From positions 28,111 to 84,769 of the forward strand of contig MHBM01000307.1 in the NCBI GenBank assembly GCA_001804885.1: a stretch of 56,659 nt of DNA, read 5' to 3'. The position numbers and the translations under genes were made by a program. Shown here piece by piece: positions 12,878 to 21,491 of this stretch (its first letter is position 1; each line of letters opens with the position of its first letter). The notes under the pieces are model-generated. The model had not been told where the DNA came from. It saw only the letters and a list, made by a program, of their open reading frames with translations, and ran no database searches. This DNA comes from Lentisphaerae bacterium RIFOXYA12_FULL_48_11 (GTDB lineage Bacteria; Verrucomicrobiota; Kiritimatiellia; UBA8416; YA12-FULL-48-11).

Positions 12878-13381
12878 ATGCCTATTTACGAATTTTACTG
12901 TTCTAATTGTAACATGATTTTCAATTTCCTCTCAAAAGCTGTGAATTCTGGCAAACGACCTGCATGTCCAAGATGTAAACATAGAAAGCTCGAGAAGTTG
13001 ATTTCTTCTTTTGCCTTCACCGGCAAAGCGGTTGAATCACCGCGAGGCAATGACTTGCCTATTGATGAGACAAAAATGGAACGGGCTATTTCTTCTTTGG
13101 CGGGTGAGGCCGAAGGAATAAATCAGGATGATCCCCGTCAGGCTGCCAAACTGATGCGGAAATTCTCTGATATGACAGGTCTGGAGATGGGGAAAGGAAT
13201 GAAGGAGGCCATCAATCGTCTTGAGGCAGGGGAAGATCCTGGCAAGATAGAGGCAGATATGGATGATCTTCTGAATGGGCAAGAAGATGTTTTTTTAATG
13301 CCTGACAAGAAAGATGGCAAAAATCGAAAGGTAAAACAAAAGCTTCCACCTGTCAGAGACAAGACTTTGTATGAACTGTGA
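12878..13381 (+). CDS. FmdB-family zinc-ribbon protein
   Basis: The 167-residue product starts with MPIYEFYCSNCNMIFNFLSK and continues to CPRCKHRKLEKLISSF, the FmdB zinc ribbon with two CxxC pairs (about residues 8-11 and 31-34). FmdB-type regulatory proteins are small; this one has about 110 extra residues rich in Asp/Glu/Lys with no recognised fold. The start at 12878 is chosen because MPIYEF is the conserved family N-terminus; an in-frame ATG six codons earlier lies only five bases after murG. It overlaps thpR by 11 bases. The role of these proteins is poorly defined. Confidence 0.8.
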   Translation: MPIYEFYCSNCNMIFNFLSKAVNSGKRPACPRCKHRKLEKLISSFAFTGKAVESPRGNDLPIDETKMERAISSLAGEAEGINQDDPRQAAKLMRKFSDMTGLEMGKGMKEAINRLEAGEDPGKIEADMDDLLNGQEDVFLMPDKKDGKNRKVKQKLPPVRDKTLYEL

Positions 13382-13949
13382 TGGTTATGTTCGTTCCTTT
13401 ATCGCTGTTGAAATCTCAACAGCTGTCAGGGAAAAGATAACTAGGTTTCAGCAGCGAATATCCAAGTCTGGTGTCCGAGCCAGCTGGGTGAAGCCAGAAA
13501 ACATTCATCTTACACTGGCATTCCTAGGCGATATACCGATCAAGAGTCAGAGTATCGTTTCTGGTCTCATGGATGATGTGGTTGCTTTGTATAGGTCCTT
13601 TAAATGTGAGGTAAAAGGTGTCGGATATTTTGGAAGGGAGTCTGCGCCGCGAATTATATGGGCTGGATTTTCCGGCGATTGTGAAAAACTTCTACATCTT
13701 CAGTCTGATTTGTTGAGTCGCTTGGCAAGCACAGGAATGCATTTGGAAGATAAGCCTTTTATTCCGCATCTAACTATTGCCAGAATTAAACCACAGCATC
13801 ATGTATATAGTATTGTTCCTTTGCTTCAACCGTACAGGGAAATGTCATTCGGTTCTTTAAAAGTTCATGATCTCGTTTTCTGTCGGAGTGAACTTTCTCC
13901 TGTCGGTCCATCTTATACTGAAATACACCGGTCATCGTTTAGGCCATAA
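13371..13949 (+). CDS. thpR: RNA 2',3'-cyclic phosphodiesterase (2'-5' RNA ligase family)
   Basis: This family belongs to the 2H phosphoesterases, which hydrolyse 2',3'-cyclic phosphates on RNA. The 192-residue product has the two HxTx motifs that form the active site: HLTLAFLG (about 47-54) and HLTIARI (about 134-140). It also has the typical opening RSFIAVEI and WVKPENIHLT. Length matches ThpR. It overlaps the fmdB-family gene by 11 bases, so the two are likely co-translated, and it runs into manA from the other strand with an 11-base antisense overlap. Confidence 0.9.
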   Translation: MNCDGYVRSFIAVEISTAVREKITRFQQRISKSGVRASWVKPENIHLTLAFLGDIPIKSQSIVSGLMDDVVALYRSFKCEVKGVGYFGRESAPRIIWAGFSGDCEKLLHLQSDLLSRLASTGMHLEDKPFIPHLTIARIKPQHHVYSIVPLLQPYREMSFGSLKVHDLVFCRSELSPVGPSYTEIHRSSFRP

Positions 13950-14931
13950 TTGCCGGTTGGCATATGTGAACGGCTGTAACTCTTGAATCAACCGGAGTAA
14001 GAGAATATTCGTTTATTGCAGCGGGTATCAGGCAGGAAGTGCCTGGAGGCAGTAGCTGTTTAAAATCGTTTGTCTCTATTGCCAGGAGCCCTTTGGCTGT
14101 AAATAATATGTTGAAACCATGGCAGGTGTTTTTAAGGACTTCTCGGGTTTCGAGTTTCAGCTTCGAAATCATGAAGTAGGGTGACGAGATAACATTTTGC
14201 ACCTGATTCCCTCTGGTGTTGATCATATCGTGTAGCTGTTTTAGCTGTGGATTCTCGGCGGTCCAATTTATTGTTTGCAGGGCTTCCTTAATGTGAAGCT
14301 CTCTTGGATGGCCGTTTTTATCGATTCTATTCCAGTCGTATGCTCTGTAGGTCGTATTTGAATTCTGTTGAACCTCGAGGATCAAGCATCCTTCTCCAAT
14401 GGCATGTACAGTTCCGCCTGGTATATAAATTGCATCACCTTCCCGGACGGGAATTGCGTTCAGAAGGTGCTCCACGTTGTTTTCCTTCAGTGCCGTGGTG
14501 AAATCCTTTTCGGTTGTGTTCTCTTTTAATCCTGCAAAAAGTTTTGCGCCTGAATCCGCAGAAAGTATATACCACATTTCGGTTTTGGCTTCGGCGCCCA
14601 GAGTTTCTGCCGTTTTGTCGTCGGGGTGTACCTGAACACTCAGACGTTGTCTGGCGTCAATTACTTTGACAATAAGGGGAAATGCCTTTTGATTCTTTCC
14701 CGGGCCTAGTAATTCGTTAGACATTGTTTCAACAAGCTGGTGGAGACTCGCGCCTGACAGTATTCCGTTCGTAACCACACTCATCCCATCGTTGTGGTCT
14801 GAGATCTCCCATGATTCAGCACAGATTTTTGGGCAGGATGAGCGTTTATAAGTAGTTTCTATCTTGTTACCACCCCATATATAGTCTTTATATATGGGTG
14901 TGAACTGCAATGGATAAATTGTTTCTTTCAT
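13939..14931 (-). CDS. manA: Mannose-6-phosphate isomerase, class I
   Basis: ManA interconverts mannose-6-P and fructose-6-P, feeding GDP-mannose and GDP-fucose synthesis or mannose catabolism. The 330-residue product has the short bacillus-type layout. The zinc site is visible in VQVHPDDKTAETLG (Gln and His), KTEMWYIL (Glu) and GGTVHAIGEGCLILEVQQNS (His), with the active-site TTYRAYDWNR following. Start ATG 14931 gives MKETIYPLQF, which aligns with family N-termini; a GTG at 14967 would add 12 unconserved residues. It is divergent from the LysM lipoprotein gene, 80 bases away. Confidence 0.92.
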   Translation of the reverse strand: MKETIYPLQFTPIYKDYIWGGNKIETTYKRSSCPKICAESWEISDHNDGMSVVTNGILSGASLHQLVETMSNELLGPGKNQKAFPLIVKVIDARQRLSVQVHPDDKTAETLGAEAKTEMWYILSADSGAKLFAGLKENTTEKDFTTALKENNVEHLLNAIPVREGDAIYIPGGTVHAIGEGCLILEVQQNSNTTYRAYDWNRIDKNGHPRELHIKEALQTINWTAENPQLKQLHDMINTRGNQVQNVISSPYFMISKLKLETREVLKNTCHGFNILFTAKGLLAIETNDFKQLLPPGTSCLIPAAINEYSLTPVDSRVTAVHICQPAIMA

Positions 14932-15011
14932 CGGATAGAAAATATAGTCAGGGAGTTCTGTACACAAGAAAAAAGGTTGAATTCCTGCTCTCTTGTGGTA
15001 ATAAATTCAAT

Positions 15012-15584
15012 ATGTTTACTCGACTCGTTTCCAGGATTCTTTTGTTTGTATGTGTGATGGTGCTCTCGGGCTGCATAACGCTTGTAGAGGAAGGATCTCT
15101 TGGCGAACAAAAGGCCGAAGTGGATACGCTCAAGTCTGAAGTCCATAGGTTGCGCGATCAGGTTACAGAAATGCGGCAGTCTCTTTCGAAAATTCAGGAA
15201 GAATTGCAGAGTGAGAATAATTCACATAACAGCGAGGTGAAGGATTCAAAGAGTAGGATCGATGAGATCGAGAGGATGCTGAAGACAGTGGAAGCCACCC
15301 ATGATCAAATGAAACGTGAGATTGTTGATGATCTTACGAAGAAGATAGAAAAAATTGGCACGTTCTCAGGAAGCGCTTCGAATAAATCCCAGGGTAGATT
15401 CGGTGCTTCAAGGACCGAATCGAAAAAGCCGGAACGGGGATATGAGCATGTGGTTAAGCAAGGGGAAACGCTTACCGAGATTGCGTCTGCTTATAATGTT
15501 AGCCCTGCTGTTGTCATAAAGGCGAATAATATTGCCAAGCCTAATGACCTCAAGGTAGGGCAGAAGCTTTTTATTCCGGAATAG
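15012..15584 (+). CDS. LysM-domain lipoprotein with coiled coil
   Basis: The 190-residue product has a lipoprotein signal ending VMVLSGC. A long charged heptad region follows (about residues 30-120; EVHRLRDQVTEMRQSLSKI and similar), then a short Ser/Gly linker. The C-terminus is one LysM domain (YEHVVKQGETLTEIASAYN ... LKVGQKLFIPE), which binds peptidoglycan glycan. It is likely a periplasmic outer-membrane lipoprotein tethering to the wall. Start ATG 15012 is chosen because it immediately precedes the signal; upstream in-frame codons give an unlikely polar leader. The last 14 bases overlap the end of the opposite-strand gene. No catalytic domain is visible. Confidence 0.83.
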   Translation: MFTRLVSRILLFVCVMVLSGCITLVEEGSLGEQKAEVDTLKSEVHRLRDQVTEMRQSLSKIQEELQSENNSHNSEVKDSKSRIDEIERMLKTVEATHDQMKREIVDDLTKKIEKIGTFSGSASNKSQGRFGASRTESKKPERGYEHVVKQGETLTEIASAYNVSPAVVIKANNIAKPNDLKVGQKLFIPE

Positions 15585-16518
15585 GAATTCTCCATTCGAT
15601 TGAACGGTCAAGTCCTTCTGGTTTCATGGATACTGTCATTGTAGATATTCCTGTAAGTATACGTGGTTGTGCGGAAATCTTTTGTAGTTGAGTTCTTGCG
15701 TTTTCTGTTCTTTCTGAGGAAAATATCATTTTATTGGTAAAATTGAACCAGCCTACTTGAAGTGATGTCAGATTTTCTTTTAACATGGCATTTTCGCTCA
15801 TAAGTGATTGAACTTGTTGTTCCATCTTAGATAGTTTCTCATCGTAAACTGTAACACGCGTTTTGAATTTGTCAGCTGATTCTTCGGAGGAAGATCCCAT
15901 CTCTGTCCTGATTTTGACGGTTTCCTGGGCGAGGCGCTCGGACAGGGTTTCGGAATCCGTTTTTGCTTTCATGGATATCGATTGAAGCTTTTTGACCTCA
16001 GCCTGAATATTCTGAAAATCTTTCCTAAGGTTTTTTAACATGAACATACCACCTGTAATGCTCACGCCGACTATCAAAAGAAGAAGGAAAAGGTATGATA
16101 TAGACATTATCAGGATTCGTTTTCGCATTATTTCCCGTTCATTCTCCAGAAAGTCCTGAAATGCTGAAAGGACAGGGAGATTGTCCAGAGTTTTATCTAG
16201 TCCAGTTGATACAACTTTTGCAGGTCTCGCATTCCCAACTTCAGTTCCTGACGTCACAGAGTTTGTTACATCGTTTGCCACATGTGGTACGGATGAAAGA
16301 GTCGGTGTTTCTGCCGGGACATAACTCGTTTCGCTTTTTCGGGGTGGGGGTACATCTGGCGTTATGGATGGGATCAAGCGTGAGTTCAAGCCCTGTGGCG
16401 GCGAAGGGATCTCGGACGTTGTATTGACTATGGGGCGAGCTGCAGAAAGCGGGACTTTTTCGGTACCTGAACGCTGCCAGACTATTTGCTGTCTTATAAT
16501 TTTTGGAGGCAAGTTCAT
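15571..16518 (-). CDS. Single-pass membrane protein with coiled coil, unknown function
   Basis: I do not recognise a family. The 315-residue product has a Pro/Ser/Thr-rich, probably disordered N-terminal region (about 1-105), then a short helical stretch (DNLPVLSAFQDFLENEREI). One membrane segment follows (about 137-158; ISYLFLLLLIVGVSITGGMF), and then a coiled coil (about 160-255; KNLRKDFQNIQAEVKKLQ). The last 50 residues may form beta strands. The gene lies 24 bases after the GYF_2/coiled-coil giant on the same strand, so the two are likely one transcript and may act together. Its end overlaps the LysM lipoprotein end in antisense by 14 bases. Confidence 0.72.
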   Translation of the reverse strand: MNLPPKIIRQQIVWQRSGTEKVPLSAARPIVNTTSEIPSPPQGLNSRLIPSITPDVPPPRKSETSYVPAETPTLSSVPHVANDVTNSVTSGTEVGNARPAKVVSTGLDKTLDNLPVLSAFQDFLENEREIMRKRILIMSISYLFLLLLIVGVSITGGMFMLKNLRKDFQNIQAEVKKLQSISMKAKTDSETLSERLAQETVKIRTEMGSSSEESADKFKTRVTVYDEKLSKMEQQVQSLMSENAMLKENLTSLQVGWFNFTNKMIFSSERTENARTQLQKISAQPRILTGISTMTVSMKPEGLDRSIEWRIPIPE

Positions 16519-16542
16519 GGCTCATTATCCAGATACAGTCGA

Positions 16543-19500
16543 TTACCTCAACCTCATCCATGGCCTTGGCCTGAACAATGATTTAGGCGGAGGTTGTTCT
16601 TTCGGCTGAGGCGGCTCTTGCTGCGGTTCTTTGACTGGTGCTTCAGTCACATTTTCTTTGGTGTCGCGCCACGTCTGAAGTTCTTGTTGCGCTTCGGCTT
16701 CCAGAGCGGCCAGAGAAGCAGGCGGGGGAATATGATCTATCCTGTCAGGTTCAGCAGTTTTTCGTGCATCTTCCTGCCTTTCAAATGTATTTATCCTGCG
16801 GAAGGATGACTGTTCTGGTTTTGGAACCGGGCGAGTCTGTTCTGTTTGAAATTGTTTTTTATACTGCAATAGTTCGCGTTGGGCCTGTTCGAATTTGTTT
16901 GCAGCACTTCTCCAGTCTTTCTGCAACTGCTCAACACGTTTGGAGAGAACCTGTTCCTTGTTTTTCCATCGGAAAGATTCATCATCATAAATCTTTTTCT
17001 GTTGGTTGAGCGCCTGGTCTTTCTGTCGCAGGACGCCCGTTGCATCCTGTATTGCTTTCTTGAACTGGATAATTTCAAGTTCTTTCTGCCGCCTTTGTTC
17101 CCTCTCTTCGTCGTAAAACTTCTTCTGCTGTTCAAGCCTGACGAGCGTGGCGTCGCGTTCCTGTTGCAACTGCTCAAGCTGTTGTTGCAGATCTTCAATC
17201 TTGAGCCGGTGCCGTTCCTGTTCATCTTCGAAAAGGATCTTTTGCTGTTCAAGTTCGTGCGACGTTTTCTCCAGTTCTGTACTCAGCGTTTTGTGTTCTT
17301 CCCTCATCTGTTCACTTTGAAGGTTGAATTCTTCCTCACGCTGCTCACTGCGTGACTTCTCATCTTCAAATAGTATTCGATGCTGCTCGAGTTCCTGGAG
17401 TGTTTCCTCCAGTTTTCTCGCAAGGACACGGTGATCTTCTGTGAGCTGTTCGTATCTTGATGCAACCTCGTCATGTTCGATGATACTACGTTTTTGATTT
17501 TCGCTGAAAAGCGTTCTTTCCTGCTCAAATTCTGTGGAAATCTGCTGGCACTTGGCCTGGACATCCTTGTATTGCAGTTCCTGCCTTGCAATCTCTGCTT
17601 CCAATGCCTGCTTGTGTTGCAGCTCCTGTTCAAGTGCTTTCTTCTGGATGGAGATTTGTTCTTCTTTTTGAATTGTTTTCTGTTTCTCGTCTTCGGCAAT
17701 TTTTCTCAGCTGGGCGATGTCCTGTTCCCTTGCTCTTCTGATCTTCTGTTCTTCCTGAAGCAATTTGCGCTGACGCTCCATTTCTTCGGTCTGTTGTTGT
17801 GCCCTGGATTTCTCCTGGCTGGTCATTTTCTGTTGCTGATCAAGCGCTAGGGCTATGGCTCTGTACTTGTCCTGAAGGTCCTGCATCAGTCTCTGGTAAT
17901 CAGCTTCCTTCTTGTTGCTGATTTCTCTGGCCGAATCGTAGAGCTTCTGAAGTTCAGCAACTTCAAGCTCTTTTTGCCTTAGGACGTTTCGCATATTGTC
18001 TAGACCGGCAGAAGCTGACTGGAGCTTTTCAAGGAGCATTTGGTATTCCTGCTGGAGCCTCTGCATGCTTTCCTGGAACTCGGATTCCTTGCGTGATAAA
18101 AGATCCTTGGCTGACTTAGCCCCTTCACGTTCTCTTTCCAGTTCACGAGTCGCCTGTTCCAGCGCGGTAGTAACAGTTTCCAGACGCTGGTTTAGCTGTT
18201 CTATTCGTTGTGCGAGGGCCCGTTCTTTTTCTTTTGCTGTTTTGTCATTTTCGACAGAACGAGCCTTTTCGTTGTCGAGGACTTCTTTTGCTTTCTTGAC
18301 CTGCCCATAAGCTGTTTCAAGTTCTTTCTGGAGCTGCTCGACCTGTCCCTGGAAAATTCTTTCCTGTTCCTGTGCAGTGATCTGACCTGATTTGGTTATT
18401 TCGGATACTCTTGCAAGTTCTGCGCGCATCTGTTCCAGAGCTGCGGCTGACTCCTGTGAGTCAATATTGATGTCTGAAATCTGTTGCTCGAGGTAGGCCT
18501 TGTCCTTCTGTAGGCTTTCAATCTCTGCAGACAGGCTGCTTTCTTTCTGTTTTGCGTCCCATTCAAGCTGGTCAAGATGTCCTGCGGATGAAGTGTAAAG
18601 TTCCTGGAGCTCGTCCATCCTGCGCAGGTATTCCTGCTCCTTTTGTTTAAAATCCTCTGCAATCTGATCGTACATCAGCTTTTGGTTGGCTAGCTCTTCT
18701 GCGGTATGGCGGGCCTCATTTGCCGCGTCGTCTTTCAGTTTAGAAAGTTTTTCGAGTCGAATCTGGCTTTCTCCGAGTTTCTTAAGAAGTTCCCTGGCTT
18801 CATCCTGAACCTGATCAAGTCTCTGTGCCAGCTCGTTGTCTGTTTTGTGACTTCGTTCCTTCAGCTCGGCGATTATTGTTTTATTCTGTTCCAGTTCCTG
18901 CTCGGACCTTGCGAGCTTTGTCAGATATGATTCATTTTCGAGCTGTACCTGCTGGAGTTGTCGCTGCAGGGATTTTTCCTTTGCCTCTTCGCGGTGCTTT
19001 CCGTCGCGCTGACGGGATCTCTCCCTCTCCAGTTCAAGTTCCAGTTCTCTGATCTTGGCGAATGCAGCCTGACGTTTCTGAAAGAGTTCCTTCTGCTTGT
19101 CGAGGTCAGCGCCGGCAAATTCCTGAAGATGTTCTATACGCTGTTTGTAAACCGTTTCTTTCTGGTTGAAGGCCATTCTGATGGCCTCAAAGAGCGACTG
19201 TTCACCTCTCAGTTCGTCTTCGGTTTTCGAAAGTTCTTCAGTTAAAAGTTGTTTAAACTGCTCTATTCTGTGTGAAAACTCCTGATGTTGTTTCTGAGAT
19301 TTTTCACGCAAAGCTTCAAACTGTTTTCTTTCGCTCTCGAACTGCTGCCGTGCCAGTTCAAGTGCTGTTTGGGAGTCGTGAGCTTTCCTCTGGAGTTCCT
19401 GCATGCGGAATTTAAATTCATTCTGGGCACTTTGGTTTTGAGATTCGAGATTAAGAGACTTCTCTTTTTCTCTTCGAAGTTCTTCGTTTGCTTTTTGGAG

Positions 19501-21411
19501 TGCCTCGGTTGCCGCGTGTGCTTCTTTCTTCAGGTTGTCAATACGCTTCTGCAGTTCTGACTCCTTGCGATCGACTTCTGTTTTTGTATCTGTATGGTGC
19601 GATCGTTCCTCTTCAAGTTCCAGGCTGGCTTTCTCTAGTAATCCTACGTTATACTCTGATTTCTTTCGCAACTCCTCTATTTCACGTAGAAATGATTGTT
19701 CTCTGCTGATGTTCTGACGCTGCAAATTCTCGTTCTCAAAGACCTGTTGTCGCAGTTTTTCTTCGGCATCGTTAAGCCTGGCTGTCGTTGCGTCCATTTC
19801 GACGTGTAGTTGTTCGATTTGCCTAGAGTATTCAGCGTCTTTCTCTGCGAGCTTCTGCTGTGCATTTGTCTGGAGAGATCGCGAGTGTTCGATTTCCCCT
19901 CTGGCTCTTTCTACTTCAAGGCGAAGTAGCTCTTCTTTTTCACTGCTTTGACGCTCCTGTTCGTTCTTTTCATTTTGGAGGGATTTGAGGTTCTCTTCCG
20001 CTTCGCGTACTCTTGTCGATGCGGCATGGATATCTCTTTGGAGCTGCTCAATTTTCTGGCCCAGTTCTGACTCTTTCATCCCAATTCTGGCCTGGGCCTC
20101 AGTCTGTATTGTTTTTGCGTATTCCAGTTCGCTCTTGGCCTTTTCGACTTCTTTCTTGAGGATTTCTTCTTTTTCCCTGCTGAGATTGAGAAGGTTCTCC
20201 TGCGTTTCGATCTGCCGTTTTAGCCTTTCTTCTGCATCACGCAGCTTGGCGGTACCGTCTTCAATATCGTTCTTGAGTTGTTCAATCTGCCGGTTGAGTT
20301 CGAATTCGCGATCTTCTGATTTAGAGTGTACGTCTGACTGAGACTGCTTGACCTGTTCCATCTCAAACTTGATTTTGTCTATTTCCAGTTTAAGATCGAT
20401 TTCTTTATCAAAGCTCTGTCGTAGAAGTTTTTCGTTTTCTCCAAGTTGAATACGCAGCTGTTCCTCGGCGTCGCGCAGCTTGGAAGATGTTTCCCGTGCC
20501 TGTTCTTCAAGTTGTCGTACCCGTTTGAGCAACTCTTCTTCTCGTTCTTTTGCTTCTTCGAGAGCGGTAATATTTGCCGGCCTTGATTCTCCCTCTAGCC
20601 AGTCGATCTGGGGTTTAGGTGGCGCTGTCTTTAATGCTGCTAGTTCTTCCTCAGCCTTTTGCAGGTTCGATGCCAGCGCATCTCTCTGTGCTTGGAATTC
20701 GTCAACCTGTTTTTGAATGGCGGATTCGGCTTCCTCTCGCTCTTTACGTGTCTGCAGGAAGCTGGAACGTTCTTTTTCAAAATCCTTGCGTGTTTCCTCT
20801 AAAAGTTCTGTAACCGATTTGGCCTCTTTGGATATTTTCTCAATGCGGGCCGTTAACTCTGATTCACGCTTCTGATGTCGTTCTGATTCTTCTTCCAGTT
20901 TTTTCTTCAGATCTTCACTTGCCGACTGCAGGGCTACAATATTTTCCGGGGGTACAACCTCGGAAACAGACGGGGTGGGTACAACATTAGTTTGGGTTAC
21001 CGAGGTCTCGGGTGCTGCCTCGGGTTCGTTCTGCAGGCTATCGGGAAATATTATGCTTTTCTTTTGCAGAATCGATGATGTCTCGTTTGTAATTCTGTTA
21101 GTAATCTTAGCATTCTCAGGTATCGTACCATCCTGTATCAGTTCTGCTAGAGAGAGGATATTGATTGGTCCATAAGATGATCCATCGGAGAGTTCCACCA
21201 ACCATTGCATTTCGAGGTCGGGAATATCTTCAGACCTGATCCAGTTGTTCTGGTCTTCGGAAAGGAGGTTGCCTGGGGCAATCCGACCCTGTTCTGCCCA
21301 TGATTTCAGCATGGTGGACTCGACAGGACCAAATATTGACCCGTCATCTATCTTTAGGTACCAGTTTGTGACCGGCACGACCCCATCTGTCTGCGCTTCT
21401 AATGCAGGCAT
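16543..21411 (-). CDS. Giant GYF_2-domain coiled-coil protein, function unknown
   Basis: The product has 1622 residues. The N-terminus holds two GYF_2-like repeats: NWYLKIDDGSIFGPV (about 16-66) and QWLVELSDGSSYGPI (about 69-117), a motif seen in bacterial membrane and scaffold proteins. A Pro/Val linker (about 130-160) precedes nearly 1370 residues of almost unbroken Glu/Lys/Gln/Arg/Leu heptads (about 163-1530), with recurring phrases such as RIEQLQ and EEELR. The tail is Pro/Gln-rich (EPPQPKEQPPPK) and ends FRPRPWMRLR. No signal peptide or membrane segment is visible, so it should be cytoplasmic. It resembles a filament or spacer protein by composition only. dnaE lies 80 bases upstream, and a membrane coiled-coil protein lies 24 bases downstream. 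Confidence 0.8.
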   Translation of the reverse strand: MPALEAQTDGVVPVTNWYLKIDDGSIFGPVESTMLKSWAEQGRIAPGNLLSEDQNNWIRSEDIPDLEMQWLVELSDGSSYGPINILSLAELIQDGTIPENAKITNRITNETSSILQKKSIIFPDSLQNEPEAAPETSVTQTNVVPTPSVSEVVPPENIVALQSASEDLKKKLEEESERHQKRESELTARIEKISKEAKSVTELLEETRKDFEKERSSFLQTRKEREEAESAIQKQVDEFQAQRDALASNLQKAEEELAALKTAPPKPQIDWLEGESRPANITALEEAKEREEELLKRVRQLEEQARETSSKLRDAEEQLRIQLGENEKLLRQSFDKEIDLKLEIDKIKFEMEQVKQSQSDVHSKSEDREFELNRQIEQLKNDIEDGTAKLRDAEERLKRQIETQENLLNLSREKEEILKKEVEKAKSELEYAKTIQTEAQARIGMKESELGQKIEQLQRDIHAASTRVREAEENLKSLQNEKNEQERQSSEKEELLRLEVERARGEIEHSRSLQTNAQQKLAEKDAEYSRQIEQLHVEMDATTARLNDAEEKLRQQVFENENLQRQNISREQSFLREIEELRKKSEYNVGLLEKASLELEEERSHHTDTKTEVDRKESELQKRIDNLKKEAHAATEALQKANEELRREKEKSLNLESQNQSAQNEFKFRMQELQRKAHDSQTALELARQQFESERKQFEALREKSQKQHQEFSHRIEQFKQLLTEELSKTEDELRGEQSLFEAIRMAFNQKETVYKQRIEHLQEFAGADLDKQKELFQKRQAAFAKIRELELELERERSRQRDGKHREEAKEKSLQRQLQQVQLENESYLTKLARSEQELEQNKTIIAELKERSHKTDNELAQRLDQVQDEARELLKKLGESQIRLEKLSKLKDDAANEARHTAEELANQKLMYDQIAEDFKQKEQEYLRRMDELQELYTSSAGHLDQLEWDAKQKESSLSAEIESLQKDKAYLEQQISDINIDSQESAAALEQMRAELARVSEITKSGQITAQEQERIFQGQVEQLQKELETAYGQVKKAKEVLDNEKARSVENDKTAKEKERALAQRIEQLNQRLETVTTALEQATRELEREREGAKSAKDLLSRKESEFQESMQRLQQEYQMLLEKLQSASAGLDNMRNVLRQKELEVAELQKLYDSAREISNKKEADYQRLMQDLQDKYRAIALALDQQQKMTSQEKSRAQQQTEEMERQRKLLQEEQKIRRAREQDIAQLRKIAEDEKQKTIQKEEQISIQKKALEQELQHKQALEAEIARQELQYKDVQAKCQQISTEFEQERTLFSENQKRSIIEHDEVASRYEQLTEDHRVLARKLEETLQELEQHRILFEDEKSRSEQREEEFNLQSEQMREEHKTLSTELEKTSHELEQQKILFEDEQERHRLKIEDLQQQLEQLQQERDATLVRLEQQKKFYDEEREQRRQKELEIIQFKKAIQDATGVLRQKDQALNQQKKIYDDESFRWKNKEQVLSKRVEQLQKDWRSAANKFEQAQRELLQYKKQFQTEQTRPVPKPEQSSFRRINTFERQEDARKTAEPDRIDHIPPPASLAALEAEAQQELQTWRDTKENVTEAPVKEPQQEPPQPKEQPPPKSLFRPRPWMRLR

Positions 21412-21491
21412 TATCTACCCCTGAAAGTCTTGTTCTAAATAAATTGTGTCATTTGATATTGCGTTAGCAACCTTACACCGTCAAGCAGATT

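Noticed and set aside
16594-21175. Many plus-strand frames of 60-158 codons inside the GYF_2/coiled-coil gene
   Set aside because: They mirror the low-complexity coiled-coil coding strand, lack ribosome sites and show no family. They are antisense shadows of one long minus-strand gene.
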